From NCBI GenBank assembly GCA_902777605.1, contig CACYUI010000005.1, forward strand, positions 23,046 through 87,045: a stretch of DNA of 64,000 nt, read 5' to 3'. Shown one piece after another: positions 36,401-43,103 of this stretch (position 1 is its first letter; each line of letters starts with the position of its first letter). This DNA is from an uncultured bacterium (GTDB taxonomy: Bacteria > Cyanobacteriota > Vampirovibrionia > Gastranaerophilales > Gastranaerophilaceae). The position numbers and the translations under genes are program-made. The notes under the pieces were generated by a model that saw only the letters and a program-made list of their open reading frames with translations, ran no database searches and was not told the DNA's origin.

Positions 36401-36704
36401 GAACTCTTCTTATAGATTTGAGAGCCGAAAATTTAATAATAAGCGAAGCAAACTCATCCGTTTCACACTCTTGATAAGCTACACTTGTTTTTACGGAAAA
36501 TCCGCATTTACATTTTTCTCTTGAAGTGTCAACCGTTTTTCCGCATTTTGAACATTTTTCAAGGATAATATACCCGCAATTCTCGCAGACGGGATTTAAA
36601 CTTTTGTTGTGACAATTTGGGCACACAAGAGTAAATACCTTGTGGCAGTGAGGACAACTTTCAGCATTATCGTCTATTATTCTATGACATTTAGGACATT
36701 CCAT
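33420..36704 (-). CDS. zinc-ribbon / degenerate nucleotidyl-cyclase / STAND-like / TPR protein
   Basis: 1,094 aa. Three zinc ribbons at the N-terminus (Cys 3/6/17/20, 28/31/40/43, 51/54/65/67). Residues about 80-290 resemble a class III cyclase fold (GKIITYGDTTVVNF, then NKAIRLALKIVNAFSEL), but the catalytic metal Asp residues are not evident. Residues about 300-560 follow the AAA_16/STAND order seen in cyclase-ATPase fusions, yet the P-loop position reads SILTIRAEKELLPDSS, so no Walker A. The remaining ~500 residues are TPR-like helices. It is cytosolic, with no signal. It diverges from the MotA/MotB-like pair across 79 bp. A TATAAT at 36712-36717 suggests a leaderless mRNA. Role unknown; a sensor or regulator of the neighbouring channel is a guess. 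Confidence 0.7.
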   Translation of the reverse strand: MECPKCHRIIDDNAESCPHCHKVFTLVCPNCHNKSLNPVCENCGYIILEKCSKCGKTVDTSREKCKCGFSVKTSVAYQECETDEFASLIIKFSALKSIRRVLGSQELFKKFKYRLNNLLTAQLKNIEGKIITYGDTTVVNFNKELSFPTSTNKAIRLALKIVNAFSELNLNVQENLGTSLKLNITVIKKNAEQLLENIQTENNVKLLTVKKDEKKYLKEMQIILDQDVQDCVAKDYQTDSLYSVDIDGKSLMFYEIILSKYVLPPNQNNTDEEETSVLPQKIAKKQEKEPNKDIYGFKVFDINAKCKFEKDSANNLLKYLDSSSILTIRAEKELLPDSSEILDYYKKQGIKVIRAVCTEASEYRPWGIFEQLFRDYYNLSAYNGLINPNIDFKRFNVIKNLLYGNPQKASTPEDARFAYMEDFGAFLSSLSNCVVLIENFEKIDDTTLQTLELYFDKFKNIKPKFIFITNKDICVHRKIKGLLRTPVYTELTIEKSSTDTYLSNIKEEASDFIQSFYYEKIKENCRGSKLYFDNAIRYLKEKDILVSFDGKLIIKNNDSVLLPIDIYALLKARLKTLGKNMDASMILAYSVFLGPRLDFSMLELLGIKDVQKNAELLAKARFLYINNGFLYITNFEILEPVLEGAMKKEVEQLLAKNILAKLKGLDSSLIFRLMGILGLYKEEYLVLWKNSQFAMLTGDYDAYLKNCLGSLSLIENIEGISDEEIEENKKEVFQNILMSLYGYSPEKIYSIENILLMDAIKENDNEKIVKLSNLMLQGALISSNYTDAFALLHNILTRLPNPTLIVDGKVNTKFLLLSLVNIEILFNIGKFKECIETAEDILTVIKPEMLENIKPASFSLNFFVSHLMDTFRLVGFAKLITNSNDTDEFFQKVSFAFNAELPEKNCIYAIKDFLNGEDYVPSNIDEESPFAKTIYLILQEFSEHSNDFKAFAQNIYQAKQLAIDIHQLHLELLCDLLIAYSYANMGITEKANAIYEDILKTSEKSAIYNINILAKYFIAKLKIKQDESEEALIIINDALAILQDDDNQAVLLYVLFEKLFIDLAESMELADIDIESEKQKLEIVSENLSRLVSI

Positions 36705-36783
36705 AAAATTAATTATAGTCTAAATTTAAGTATTATGCTATACTTCATTAAGTGGGGAAGTTTTAAAGAGAAGGGATAGCAAT

Positions 36784-37671
36784 ATGAATTTTTTGCAAAT
36801 TATAACAGAGCCTGCAATACTTATTATAACAATGTGCTTCTTGTTTTTCATAATGTTTGTTTTGAAAAACTATATAAGAGTTCAATCAAATCTAAAGTCC
36901 GTATACGAGTTTTTAAAGTCAATTGACAAAAAGGAAATGTCTTATCGTTTCGGTCAACTTGACGAATTTATGAACAACAACTCTTTTACAACCACTTCTT
37001 GGGAAGATTTTAGAAAAGCTCTTATTTTCCCTGAAAAACTGTTTGTTGCAGCTCAAAATCAAAAAATTGCAGGTGATACAAAAACCGAGATATATCTGAC
37101 GGTTGATGCATCATACTTTTTCAATGAAGATTCTCTTGTTTATTCAAAAATTAATAATAAATTTATACAAACTATGCCGACACTACTAACAGGTTTGGGC
37201 CCGTTTTTTACATTCCTGAAAATGGCATTTGCATTTGCGGCAGTTGATTTTACAAACAGCTCAAATGTTGAAGGCTCATTAAACGGTCTGATTTCAAATA
37301 TTCAGATAGCCGCTCTTTGTTCGGTTTTTGCGGTCGGTTTTTCGTTACTGTTTATGTTTGTAGAAAAAGTTATGTACAACAAAATGTGTAAAAAGTATTA
37401 TTTGGCTATTCAAAAAGAGTTAATCAGATTATTTGATGTTGTTACAAGCGAAAAATTCTTGATTGACTTAGTTAAGGAGTCAAAAATACAAAATATAACA
37501 AACGAAAAACTTCTTAAGTCTTTGCCGGAAGATTTTGGAAAAGCTGTCGCTAAGAGTATTACAGATACAACCGTTCCGTATATGGAAAATATCCTTTACA
37601 GTTTGAATAAATTAAACCAAACTATCGGCAAAAATGGCGGAAACGGAGATGTTGTAGACAAATTGTTCTAA
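36784..37671 (+). CDS. MotA/TolQ/ExbB-family proton channel subunit, ZorA-like
   Basis: 295 aa with three membrane spans: residues about 8-30, about 128-152 (PTLLTGLGPFFTFLKMAFAF) and about 170-195 (IQIAALCSVFAVGFSLLF). The TLLTGLGPFFTFL motif corresponds to the conserved pore helix of MotA/ExbB/ZorA proteins. The three-span layout and ~100-residue cytosolic middle fit TolQ/ExbB/ZorA better than four-span flagellar MotA. The C-terminal tail is short compared with ZorA. GAAGGGATAG is the ribosome-binding site, and the MotB-like gene follows after 16 nt. It is expected to form a pentameric ion channel in the inner membrane. Confidence 0.85.
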   Translation: MNFLQIITEPAILIITMCFLFFIMFVLKNYIRVQSNLKSVYEFLKSIDKKEMSYRFGQLDEFMNNNSFTTTSWEDFRKALIFPEKLFVAAQNQKIAGDTKTEIYLTVDASYFFNEDSLVYSKINNKFIQTMPTLLTGLGPFFTFLKMAFAFAAVDFTNSSNVEGSLNGLISNIQIAALCSVFAVGFSLLFMFVEKVMYNKMCKKYYLAIQKELIRLFDVVTSEKFLIDLVKESKIQNITNEKLLKSLPEDFGKAVAKSITDTTVPYMENILYSLNKLNQTIGKNGGNGDVVDKLF

Positions 37672-37687
37672 AAAGATAAGGGTTAAT

Positions 37688-38338
37688 ATGAGATTAAGAC
37701 CTAAAACTAATAATGACGGAGAAGGAAATATTTTTTGGATAACAATGACAGACTTGATGACTGCATTGGTGCTGGTTTTCATTGTGTTATTTTTCTATGC
37801 ATACCTGACAAGTTATTACGAAAAAGTTCAGCGAGATATGGCGCAGACTCAAGCTACAGAAGCATTGCAAGAAACTTTAAAAGAACAAAATATTGATGCG
37901 CAGGTTGATCCTTCGGGCGTTGTAAAAATTCAAGATTTGGAACTTTTTAATCTTAACAGTTACGAGTTGTCGGACAAAGGAAGGCAATACCTTTCAAAAT
38001 TTGCGCCTGCATACTTAAACTCACTTTTTTCAAATGAGTATATGAATAAGCATTTAGACAAAATAATTATACAAGGTCATACGGATTCGCAAACTTTTAA
38101 AGGCAAGTTTTCTGATGACGAACAATATATGAAAAATATGGACTTGAGCCTAAAAAGAGCTTACGAAGTCGCAAACTATATGACAAATACACCATATAAT
38201 AAAGCTAACGGAAACAAACTTCGCAAAATGATTATCGTAGAAGGTGCAAGTTTTTCTAATCCTGTCCTCATAAACGGAAAAGAGGATTATAATAAGAGCC
38301 GAAGAGTAGAATTAAAGCTTGTTATGAAGAATAAATAG
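37688..38338 (+). CDS. MotB/OmpA-family channel partner, ZorB-like
   Basis: 216 aa with one N-terminal membrane span carrying the conserved proton-binding Asp (D22 in FWITMTDLMTALVLVF). A periplasmic OmpA-like peptidoglycan-binding domain follows (IIIQGHTDSQTF, LSLKRAYEVANYM, NKSRRVELKLV). The sequence FWI-x-x-x-DLMTAL is closer to ZorB than to flagellar MotB. Together with the upstream gene it would make an ion-driven stator-type complex anchored to the wall. No zorC, zorD or zorE is visible nearby, so this is not a recognisable complete Zorya locus. Confidence 0.88.
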   Translation: MRLRPKTNNDGEGNIFWITMTDLMTALVLVFIVLFFYAYLTSYYEKVQRDMAQTQATEALQETLKEQNIDAQVDPSGVVKIQDLELFNLNSYELSDKGRQYLSKFAPAYLNSLFSNEYMNKHLDKIIIQGHTDSQTFKGKFSDDEQYMKNMDLSLKRAYEVANYMTNTPYNKANGNKLRKMIIVEGASFSNPVLINGKEDYNKSRRVELKLVMKNK

Positions 38339-38537
38339 ACCTCTGTTTTAGTTCAGTAAAATCTGACCTGCTTCTATTACCACAGTAGTGTAGTGTGCGC
38401 TATTTTGCGCATCAATAACTGTATCCATTCACTCAAAACAAAACTTCTAAACTTTATGAATAAAATCCTATAAATATATGATAGAGATTTTGTTAAAAAA
38501 AGTTACAATGTTAGAGACATATGTTAGGACGAGAGGG

Positions 38538-39356
38538 ATGGATCAAGACACTTCTTCTTACAACAAAATAAAGAGAGTAAGCAACGAAGAGCTTGTTGAG
38601 ATGTGGAATAAGTATTTTGCAGACCACGACAACAAAGAACTTCGTGATGCTTTGATTCTTCAATATATTTATCTTACAAGATATGTTGTGGGTCGTGTCA
38701 AAGTTGCTCTTCCACCGACTTTTTCTTTTGAAGATATTTCAAGTTACGGTGTAGAAGGGCTTATTGATGCTATTGAAAAATTTTCGCCAAAGATGGGCGC
38801 AAGGTTTGAAACATATGCGCTTGTAAGAATCAGAGGCAATATAATTGACAAAATCCGTTCGCAAGACTTTCTGCCAAGAAGCTTGAGAAGAAAGATTAAA
38901 GATGTCAAAGAAGCACAAGAAGAGCTAAAACGCCAGTTCGGTAGAACTGCAACCAATACGGAAGTTGCTAACTATCTGGGAATAGATAGAGAGAAAGTCG
39001 AACAACTTTTATCAGACGATACGACAGTCACATCAATATATGACAAAAAGGGTTCTTCTGACGGAGATATAGAGATTATCGATACTATTCAGGACTCCAA
39101 AAATCTTGCTCCTCACGAAGAAATGGAAGAAAAAGATGTTAAAAAAGAGTTGGAGGAAGCTTTGAAAAGACTGCCGGAGAGAGAAAGAACTATTATGGTT
39201 CTTTATTACCACGAAAATATGACACTGAAAGAAATAGGCGAAGCTATTAATGTATCGGAATCCAGAATTTCCCAACTTCACGCACAAGCGATTATGAAAC
39301 TTAAGAACCTCCTGAGCGAAAACCGTTCTGAAAGATTGAAAAGAAGTATTATATAG
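38538..39356 (+). CDS. fliA: RNA polymerase sigma factor, FliA/WhiG type (sigma-28)
   Basis: Sigma factor of about 272 aa. Region 2 is typical (SFEDISSYGVEGLIDAIEKFSP, then FETYALVRIRGNIIDKIRSQDFLPRS), as are region 3 (RQFGRTATNTEVANYLGI) and region 4 (LKRLPERERTIMVLYYHENMTLKEIGEAINVSESRISQLHAQA). The ARFETYA-to-RGNIIDKIR stretch is diagnostic of FliA/WhiG. I start at the ATG at 38538, which has AGGA 8 nt upstream; in-frame ATGs at 38478 and 38508 have no such site. Two promoters of matching type occur at 19777 and 25854. It follows the ZorAB-like pair by 199 bp. Confidence 0.93.
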   Translation: MDQDTSSYNKIKRVSNEELVEMWNKYFADHDNKELRDALILQYIYLTRYVVGRVKVALPPTFSFEDISSYGVEGLIDAIEKFSPKMGARFETYALVRIRGNIIDKIRSQDFLPRSLRRKIKDVKEAQEELKRQFGRTATNTEVANYLGIDREKVEQLLSDDTTVTSIYDKKGSSDGDIEIIDTIQDSKNLAPHEEMEEKDVKKELEEALKRLPERERTIMVLYYHENMTLKEIGEAINVSESRISQLHAQAIMKLKNLLSENRSERLKRSII

Positions 39357-39372
39357 CTTTTATTTATAGCTT

Positions 39373-40152
39373 TTATTCGGGCGGTTTGGATTTAGATTTA
39401 GAGCGTTTTTGATAATATTCGTACAGCTCGTCATAACAGGTAATCTTGTATTTTTCAGCAATTTTGTCAAATTCGGCGGGCGGAAAATCACCTTTTGAAT
39501 AGTATTTAGCAAGTACTCGCGCACAACTTCGCTTATCCTTTATGCTCGCAAGCTCTTCTTGTATAACAACTTTTTGGCTTTTAGGTTTTGAAACTGCTTT
39601 TTTCGTTTCTTTTTCAATAATTGCCAAATGGTCGCCATTTGAAATAATCTTGCTGACATAAGCATCAACATTTTTGCTTGCAAGTTTATTCTTTATTACA
39701 TAGTTTTCTAAAATTTCTCTCTCTTCTCTCGAAACTTTTTCCTTCTCTACTTTTGAGAGAGAGAGAACTTTTTCATTTACATTTACTTTATCATTATCTT
39801 TTTCATTTACTTTATCATTTTCATTTTCTTTTTCATTATGCTTAGCGAATTTAGCGTTCGCTAGATTGGCTAGAACTTTTTCTTGTTTTTTAATATTATC
39901 ATTTTTTGCTAAACCGCCTTTTTTCCCGTTTTCTTTGCAGGAAGCGATTTTCTTTTCGTACTTTTCTCTGTCGAGGTCGAGTTGGTTTTTGATAAATCCG
40001 AACGCAATCTTCAAATTGTTTGGCATATCAATAACGGTTCCAAAATTTTCGTAATACAGTATCGCTTTGAAAATATAGCCAAACTCCTCTATTGATGCAT
40101 CTTTTAAAACATCGTAATATCTGGTGTAAATGACAAAAGCTTCCTTCTTCAT
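39373..40152 (-). CDS. DUF6291-type protein, phage replication-like
   Basis: 259 aa. The N-terminal ~90 residues (KKEAFVIYTRYYDVLKDAS, FGYIFKAILYYENFG, then AFGFIKNQLDLDREKYEKK) match the DUF6291 domain common in phage and plasmid replication genes. Next come a basic GKKGGLAK segment and a low-complexity Asn/Glu/Lys/Asp tract (KENENDKVNEKDNDKVNVNEK). The C-terminal ~60 residues are helical and basic (KSKSKPPE end). The ATG at 40152 has AGAGGA upstream; the longer frame lacks one. It starts an accessory island ending at tRNA-Ser. It may be a prophage remnant, though no other phage gene is seen. Confidence 0.7.
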   Translation of the reverse strand: MKKEAFVIYTRYYDVLKDASIEEFGYIFKAILYYENFGTVIDMPNNLKIAFGFIKNQLDLDREKYEKKIASCKENGKKGGLAKNDNIKKQEKVLANLANAKFAKHNEKENENDKVNEKDNDKVNVNEKVLSLSKVEKEKVSREEREILENYVIKNKLASKNVDAYVSKIISNGDHLAIIEKETKKAVSKPKSQKVVIQEELASIKDKRSCARVLAKYYSKGDFPPAEFDKIAEKYKITCYDELYEYYQKRSKSKSKPPE

Positions 40153-40220
40153 AATAATCCTCTGGTTGGTTAATTTGTAATAACAATTTTTAAGCAGATT
40201 GTTATATAAAAATTGGGTTA

Positions 40221-40373
40221 GTAATTGTTGGGTTGCACCCAACCTACAGGCTTAACTTTGTGTATTGTACACTATTTTTTAATTTCACCCCCCAAATATT
40301 AAGAAAAATTTACATCTAAACCTAAAATCCTGTAGTCTGTAAGTAATTGTTGGGTTTCACCCAACCTACAGGC
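40221..40373 (-). repeat. two GTAG-foot REP-like hairpins
   Basis: Copies at 40228-40242 (TTGGGT, loop TGC, ACCCAA) and 40350-40364 (TTGGGT, loop TTC, ACCCAA). Both sit in the same frame GTAATTGT ... CCTACAGGCTT. The 306-bp gap 40153-40458 holds only these two. Confidence 0.8.
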
Positions 40374-40458
40374 TTGAGAATTTTTAACAGAGAATATGAG
40401 AACCATTATTCGTAATATGGATTTTGACATGTCTTGTGAACTATGTATAATATAACAT

Positions 40459-40941
40459 ATGAAAAAAATCTTAAATCATCTGTTAATAATAATATTAATT
40501 TTTACATGGTGGTTGTTTATATTTAGTGACAATACATTCTTTGCAACTTATTCAGAAGTAATAATGAATAAGAATAATGATAGTGTTATTCAATATAAAT
40601 ATCCATTAAAAAATAAAAAGATTTTATGTAAAACAAGTGAAATAAAAGAAATTAATTACAAAAACGATTTTTATTCATTTTTTGTACAAAAAAATGCATC
40701 TACAAACAGAATTTATTATATTCAGCTAACGAAATTTGATAATAAAAGAGTGAATATATACCCCAAAATAGGGTCAGAGGTTTATTCAATAGTTAAAAAC
40801 ATGTCTGATTTTACAAAAAATAATGAGAATGACATCTATGTTGTTAAATTAAAAAATTTCAGTAACTCTGTATTATTGTTAATAATATCATTAATAATTA
40901 TAAGTATAATATGTAAAAATTTTTACCATAAATGCTCGTAA
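40459..40941 (+). CDS. small hypothetical membrane protein
   Basis: 160 aa. One hydrophobic span at the N-terminus (NHLLIIILIFTWWLFIF) and one near the C-terminus (SVLLLIISLIIISIIC); the polar, Asn/Lys/Tyr-rich middle probably lies outside the cytosol. No family is recognised. Base composition is even more AT-rich than its neighbours and no ribosome-binding site is obvious, which fits an accessory, recently acquired gene. Confidence 0.55.
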   Translation: MKKILNHLLIIILIFTWWLFIFSDNTFFATYSEVIMNKNNDSVIQYKYPLKNKKILCKTSEIKEINYKNDFYSFFVQKNASTNRIYYIQLTKFDNKRVNIYPKIGSEVYSIVKNMSDFTKNNENDIYVVKLKNFSNSVLLLIISLIIISIICKNFYHKCS

Positions 40942-40945
40942 ACAA

Positions 40946-41130
40946 GGGTGCAATTTTTTACACCAAATGTTTCAAGTTACCTGTATTTGTCCTTTTGTGT
41001 AATTTATATTTCGTGCATATTTGAGTCTAATATTTATCATTTTAAAATCCCAAAATTGGAATTTTGAGGACTTTTGACAGATTTTTCGAGTAATTTGAAT
41101 CTTTTATTTCCGACCTCATAAAATTGCTAA
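40946..41130. repeat. divergent copy of the 246-bp REP-bounded element
   Basis: Reads in parallel with the reverse complement of the element at 63393-63638: a GTGCAATTTTTTA(C)ACC palindrome, then TTCAAGTTACCTG, TTTGTCCTTTTGTGTAATTTA, and GGAATTTTGAGGAC in the same order. The far end is eroded and its terminal hairpin is lost. Nothing else is seen in 40942-41212. Confidence 0.7.
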
Positions 41131-41212
41131 GATTTACTAAAATTGACAACTTTGCCTAATAAATATATTTACCCCTTCCGAGCAAATGTCCTGAAAAAAG
41201 GTATGCAATCAG

Positions 41213-41349
41213 GTAGGGTGCGTCGTTTTGACGCACCGAAATATTATTGGTTCGGTTAAAACCAAACCCTACATTCTGCCCTCAAAACAAAAAGCCTTTA
41301 ACGGGCTAAAATTCGGATAAGGGCGGGATTGTCTTGCTCGCTCGCATTA
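41213..41349. repeat. composite hairpin/tRNA-end repeat, copy A
   Basis: Begins GTAGGGTGCGTC, loop GTTTT, GACGCACC; then a second hairpin (TTGGTT ... AACCAA) closed by ACCCTAC; then a terminator-like AGCC ... GGCT hairpin; then AAGGGCGGGATT, which matches a tRNA 3' end read backwards; then TCTTGCTCGCTCGCATTA. Copies B and C follow at about 800-bp intervals. Confidence 0.85.
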
Positions 41350-41402
41350 TGCAATTGCTAATGAACAGTCGGTTTGAGAAGAAATTACACACAGTTTGAT
41401 AA

Positions 41403-41705
41403 TTATAAAATTGCACAAATATTTTGATATTTAGTAAGAACTCTGACTATATGTAAGTCATTCTCAATAATCGTATAAACAATTAGATAATTTGTCATAA
41501 CAGGTAAAAACAAAATTTTATTATCTCCTGAAAATTCAGGACGATTTTTACCAAGACGAGGATAAAGTGATAAATTAATAAAAGATTTCTTTAATTTTAT
41601 AACAAACTCTTTTGCGGCATTTACATTATCTTGAGCAATATATTCTTCAATATTACTAATATCATTTTCCGCTTTTTCGGTTATTATAATTCTGCGATTA
41701 GTCAT
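41403..41705 (-). CDS. RelE/ParE-family toxin
   Basis: 100 aa, plasmid-stabilisation type toxin. Typical opening RRIIITEKAENDISNIEEYIA, middle LYPRLGKNRPEF and ending YLIVYTIIENDLHIVRVLTKYQN. Members inhibit gyrase (ParE) or cleave ribosome-bound mRNA (RelE). The sequence is closer to ParE but the activity is not certain. The ATG at 41705 overlaps the antitoxin stop by 8 nt. Paralogous to the toxin at 42204. Confidence 0.88.
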   Translation of the reverse strand: MTNRRIIITEKAENDISNIEEYIAQDNVNAAKEFVIKLKKSFINLSLYPRLGKNRPEFSGDNKILFLPVMTNYLIVYTIIENDLHIVRVLTKYQNICAIL

Positions 41706-41943
41706 ATTTTGCAATCAATCCATCCATAAATTCAATGCAATCATGTGTTCTGCCGTTTTTAATATCATCCATTCCCTTTGCAATATCCATTCTAAGATTT
41801 GCTATTTCATCAGGTGATATTTCTATTTGTGAGATTGCAATACTCAATGTTGCATTAATAGCTTCATTAATTGAATTATAAATTCCTGCTGCGACTTGGC
41901 TTTGTAAAAATTTTTCGTTATCAGGTGATAAAGATATATCCAT
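41698..41943 (-). CDS. ParD-like antitoxin
   Basis: 81 aa, beginning MDISLSPDNEKFLQSQVAAGIYNSINEAINATL, the ribbon-helix-helix pattern of ParD/CopG antitoxins that bind their own promoter. It precedes its toxin and overlaps it. AAGGAG is the ribosome-binding site. A near-perfect promoter lies at 41967-41995. Confidence 0.88.
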   Translation of the reverse strand: MDISLSPDNEKFLQSQVAAGIYNSINEAINATLSIAISQIEISPDEIANLRMDIAKGMDDIKNGRTHDCIEFMDGLIAKYD

Positions 41944-41966
41944 AATAAACTCCTTTATTATTTTTA

Positions 41967-41995
41967 ATTATATCAAATGATTTTGTAATCTTCAA
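41967..41995 (-). promoter_or_regulatory. promoter of toxin-antitoxin module 1
   Basis: Minus strand TTGAAG, 17-nt spacer, TATAAT. The same sequence stands before module 2, so both modules may be repressed by either antitoxin. Confidence 0.8.
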
Positions 41996-42013
41996 TGTTC
42001 TTGTAATAAGTAG

Positions 42014-42150
42014 GTAGGGTGCGTCGTTTTGACGCACCGAAATATTATTGGTTCGGTTAAAACCAAACCCTACATTCTGCCCTCAAAACCAAAAGCCTTT
42101 AACGGGCTATAATTCGGATAAGGGCGGGATTGTCTTGCTCGCTCGCATTA
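42014..42150. repeat. composite hairpin/tRNA-end repeat, copy B
   Basis: Nearly identical to copy A over its whole length, with single changes such as GGGCTATAATTC for GGGCTAAAATTC. It lies between the two toxin-antitoxin modules. Confidence 0.88.
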
Positions 42151-42203
42151 AACGGCTGTAAAACAATAGTCGGTTTGAGAAGAAAGAACAGAGATATTGA
42201 GTA

Positions 42204-42503
42204 TTAGATCAATATTGCAAAAATATTTTGATACCTTGTTAACACTCTTAAGATTTCAATTTTGTCATTCAAAATTCTATATACAATCGCAAAATTCTTT
42301 TTCATTGTATAAATTCTTATTGTTTTGTCTTTAATATCATCCTTTATAGAACCTGTTTCAGGAAAATTTGACAACAGTTTAAAAGTTTCGTAAAAATCAC
42401 CAACAATTTTAATAGATGCATTTTTATTATCTGTTGCAATATATTCAGCAATTTGTGTTATGTCTTCTTTCGCAATACCGGTAATAAATACGGATTTATT
42501 CAT
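42204..42503 (-). CDS. RelE/ParE-family toxin (second module)
   Basis: 99 aa. Same family and layout as the toxin at 41403: ITGIAKEDITQIAEYIATDNKNA, LSNFPETGSIKDDIK, and the ending FAIVYRILNDKIEILRVLTRYQN. Clearly paralogous yet well diverged, so the duplication is not recent or has been under selection to separate partner specificity. Overlaps its antitoxin by 8 nt. Confidence 0.88.
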   Translation of the reverse strand: MNKSVFITGIAKEDITQIAEYIATDNKNASIKIVGDFYETFKLLSNFPETGSIKDDIKDKTIRIYTMKKNFAIVYRILNDKIEILRVLTRYQNIFAILI

Positions 42504-42741
42504 ATTTTGCCTTCAACTCATCTAAAAACTCAAAGGCATCAGAAATATTTCCTGCATTTGCATCATCTATTCCTTTTTGAATATCTGCATTAAGCATATC
42601 AAGTTCTTCTTGTGAAATACATTCTTTGGTAAGCACAATACCCAATGTTGCATTGATTGCTTCATTAAGAGAATCATATAAACCTTCTGCAACTTTTATT
42701 CGCAAAAATCTTTCTATATTTGGTGATAAAGATATATCCAT
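42496..42741 (-). CDS. ParD-like antitoxin (second module)
   Basis: 81 aa, MDISLSPNIERFLRIKVAEGLYDSLNEAINATL, same length as its paralogue. The N-terminal DNA-binding half is much more alike between the two than the C-terminal toxin-binding half, consistent with shared operator but separate partners. AAGGAG ribosome-binding site. Confidence 0.88.
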   Translation of the reverse strand: MDISLSPNIERFLRIKVAEGLYDSLNEAINATLGIVLTKECISQEELDMLNADIQKGIDDANAGNISDAFEFLDELKAKYE

Positions 42742-42764
42742 AATTAACTCCTTTGTTATTCTTA

Positions 42765-42793
42765 ATTATATCAAATGATTTTGTAATCTTCAA
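42765..42793 (-). promoter_or_regulatory. promoter of toxin-antitoxin module 2
   Basis: Minus strand TTGAAG, 17-nt spacer, TATAAT, with flanking bases almost the same as for module 1. Confidence 0.8.
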
Positions 42794-42811
42794 TGTTCTT
42801 GTAATAAGTAG

Positions 42812-42958
42812 GTAGGGTGCGTCGTTTTGACGCACCGAAATAATATTGGTTCGGTTAAAACCAAACCCTACATTCTGCCCTCAAAAAAAATAGATGGCAA
42901 AAACCATCTACTTTTTTTTAATTCGGAGAGGGCGGGATTGTCTTGCTCGCTCGCATTA
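42812..42958. repeat. composite hairpin/tRNA-end repeat, copy C
   Basis: Left part as in copies A and B. The terminator part, however, is the one belonging to the adjacent tRNA-Ser (TAGATGG, loop, CCATCTA) followed by GGAGAGGGCGGGATT, the exact last 15 nt of that tRNA on the other strand, then TCTTGCTCGCTCGCATTA. The rest of the gap to 43069 holds a GC-richer patch with a short CGAACCC ... GGGTTC hairpin. Confidence 0.88.
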
Positions 42959-43069
42959 AACGGCAATTCCGAGTTTTTCATCAAGACTTTGTCTTTCGCA
43001 AAACTCTCCAGCCTCTGCTCGCTCGCGCTCGAACCCCCAAAAAGGGTTCTCATCCCTGCCCTCAAAAAA

Positions 43070-43089
43070 ATAGATGGCAAAAACCATCT
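43070..43089 (-). terminator. terminator of tRNA-Ser
   Basis: Stem TAGATGG/CCATCTA with a 6-nt loop and a T run on the minus strand, 14 nt beyond the tRNA 3' end. An identical copy at 42891-42910 is inside repeat copy C. Confidence 0.85.
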
Positions 43090-43103
43090 ACTTTTTTTTA
43101 ATT

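Noticed and set aside
36784..38338. Complete Zorya defence locus
   Set aside because: Only ZorA- and ZorB-like genes are visible; no ZorC, ZorD or ZorE homologue was seen on either side.
38395..38412. TGCGC/GCGCA hairpin after the MotB-like gene as terminator
   Set aside because: No T tract follows and the stem is only 5 bp; the pair may read through into fliA.
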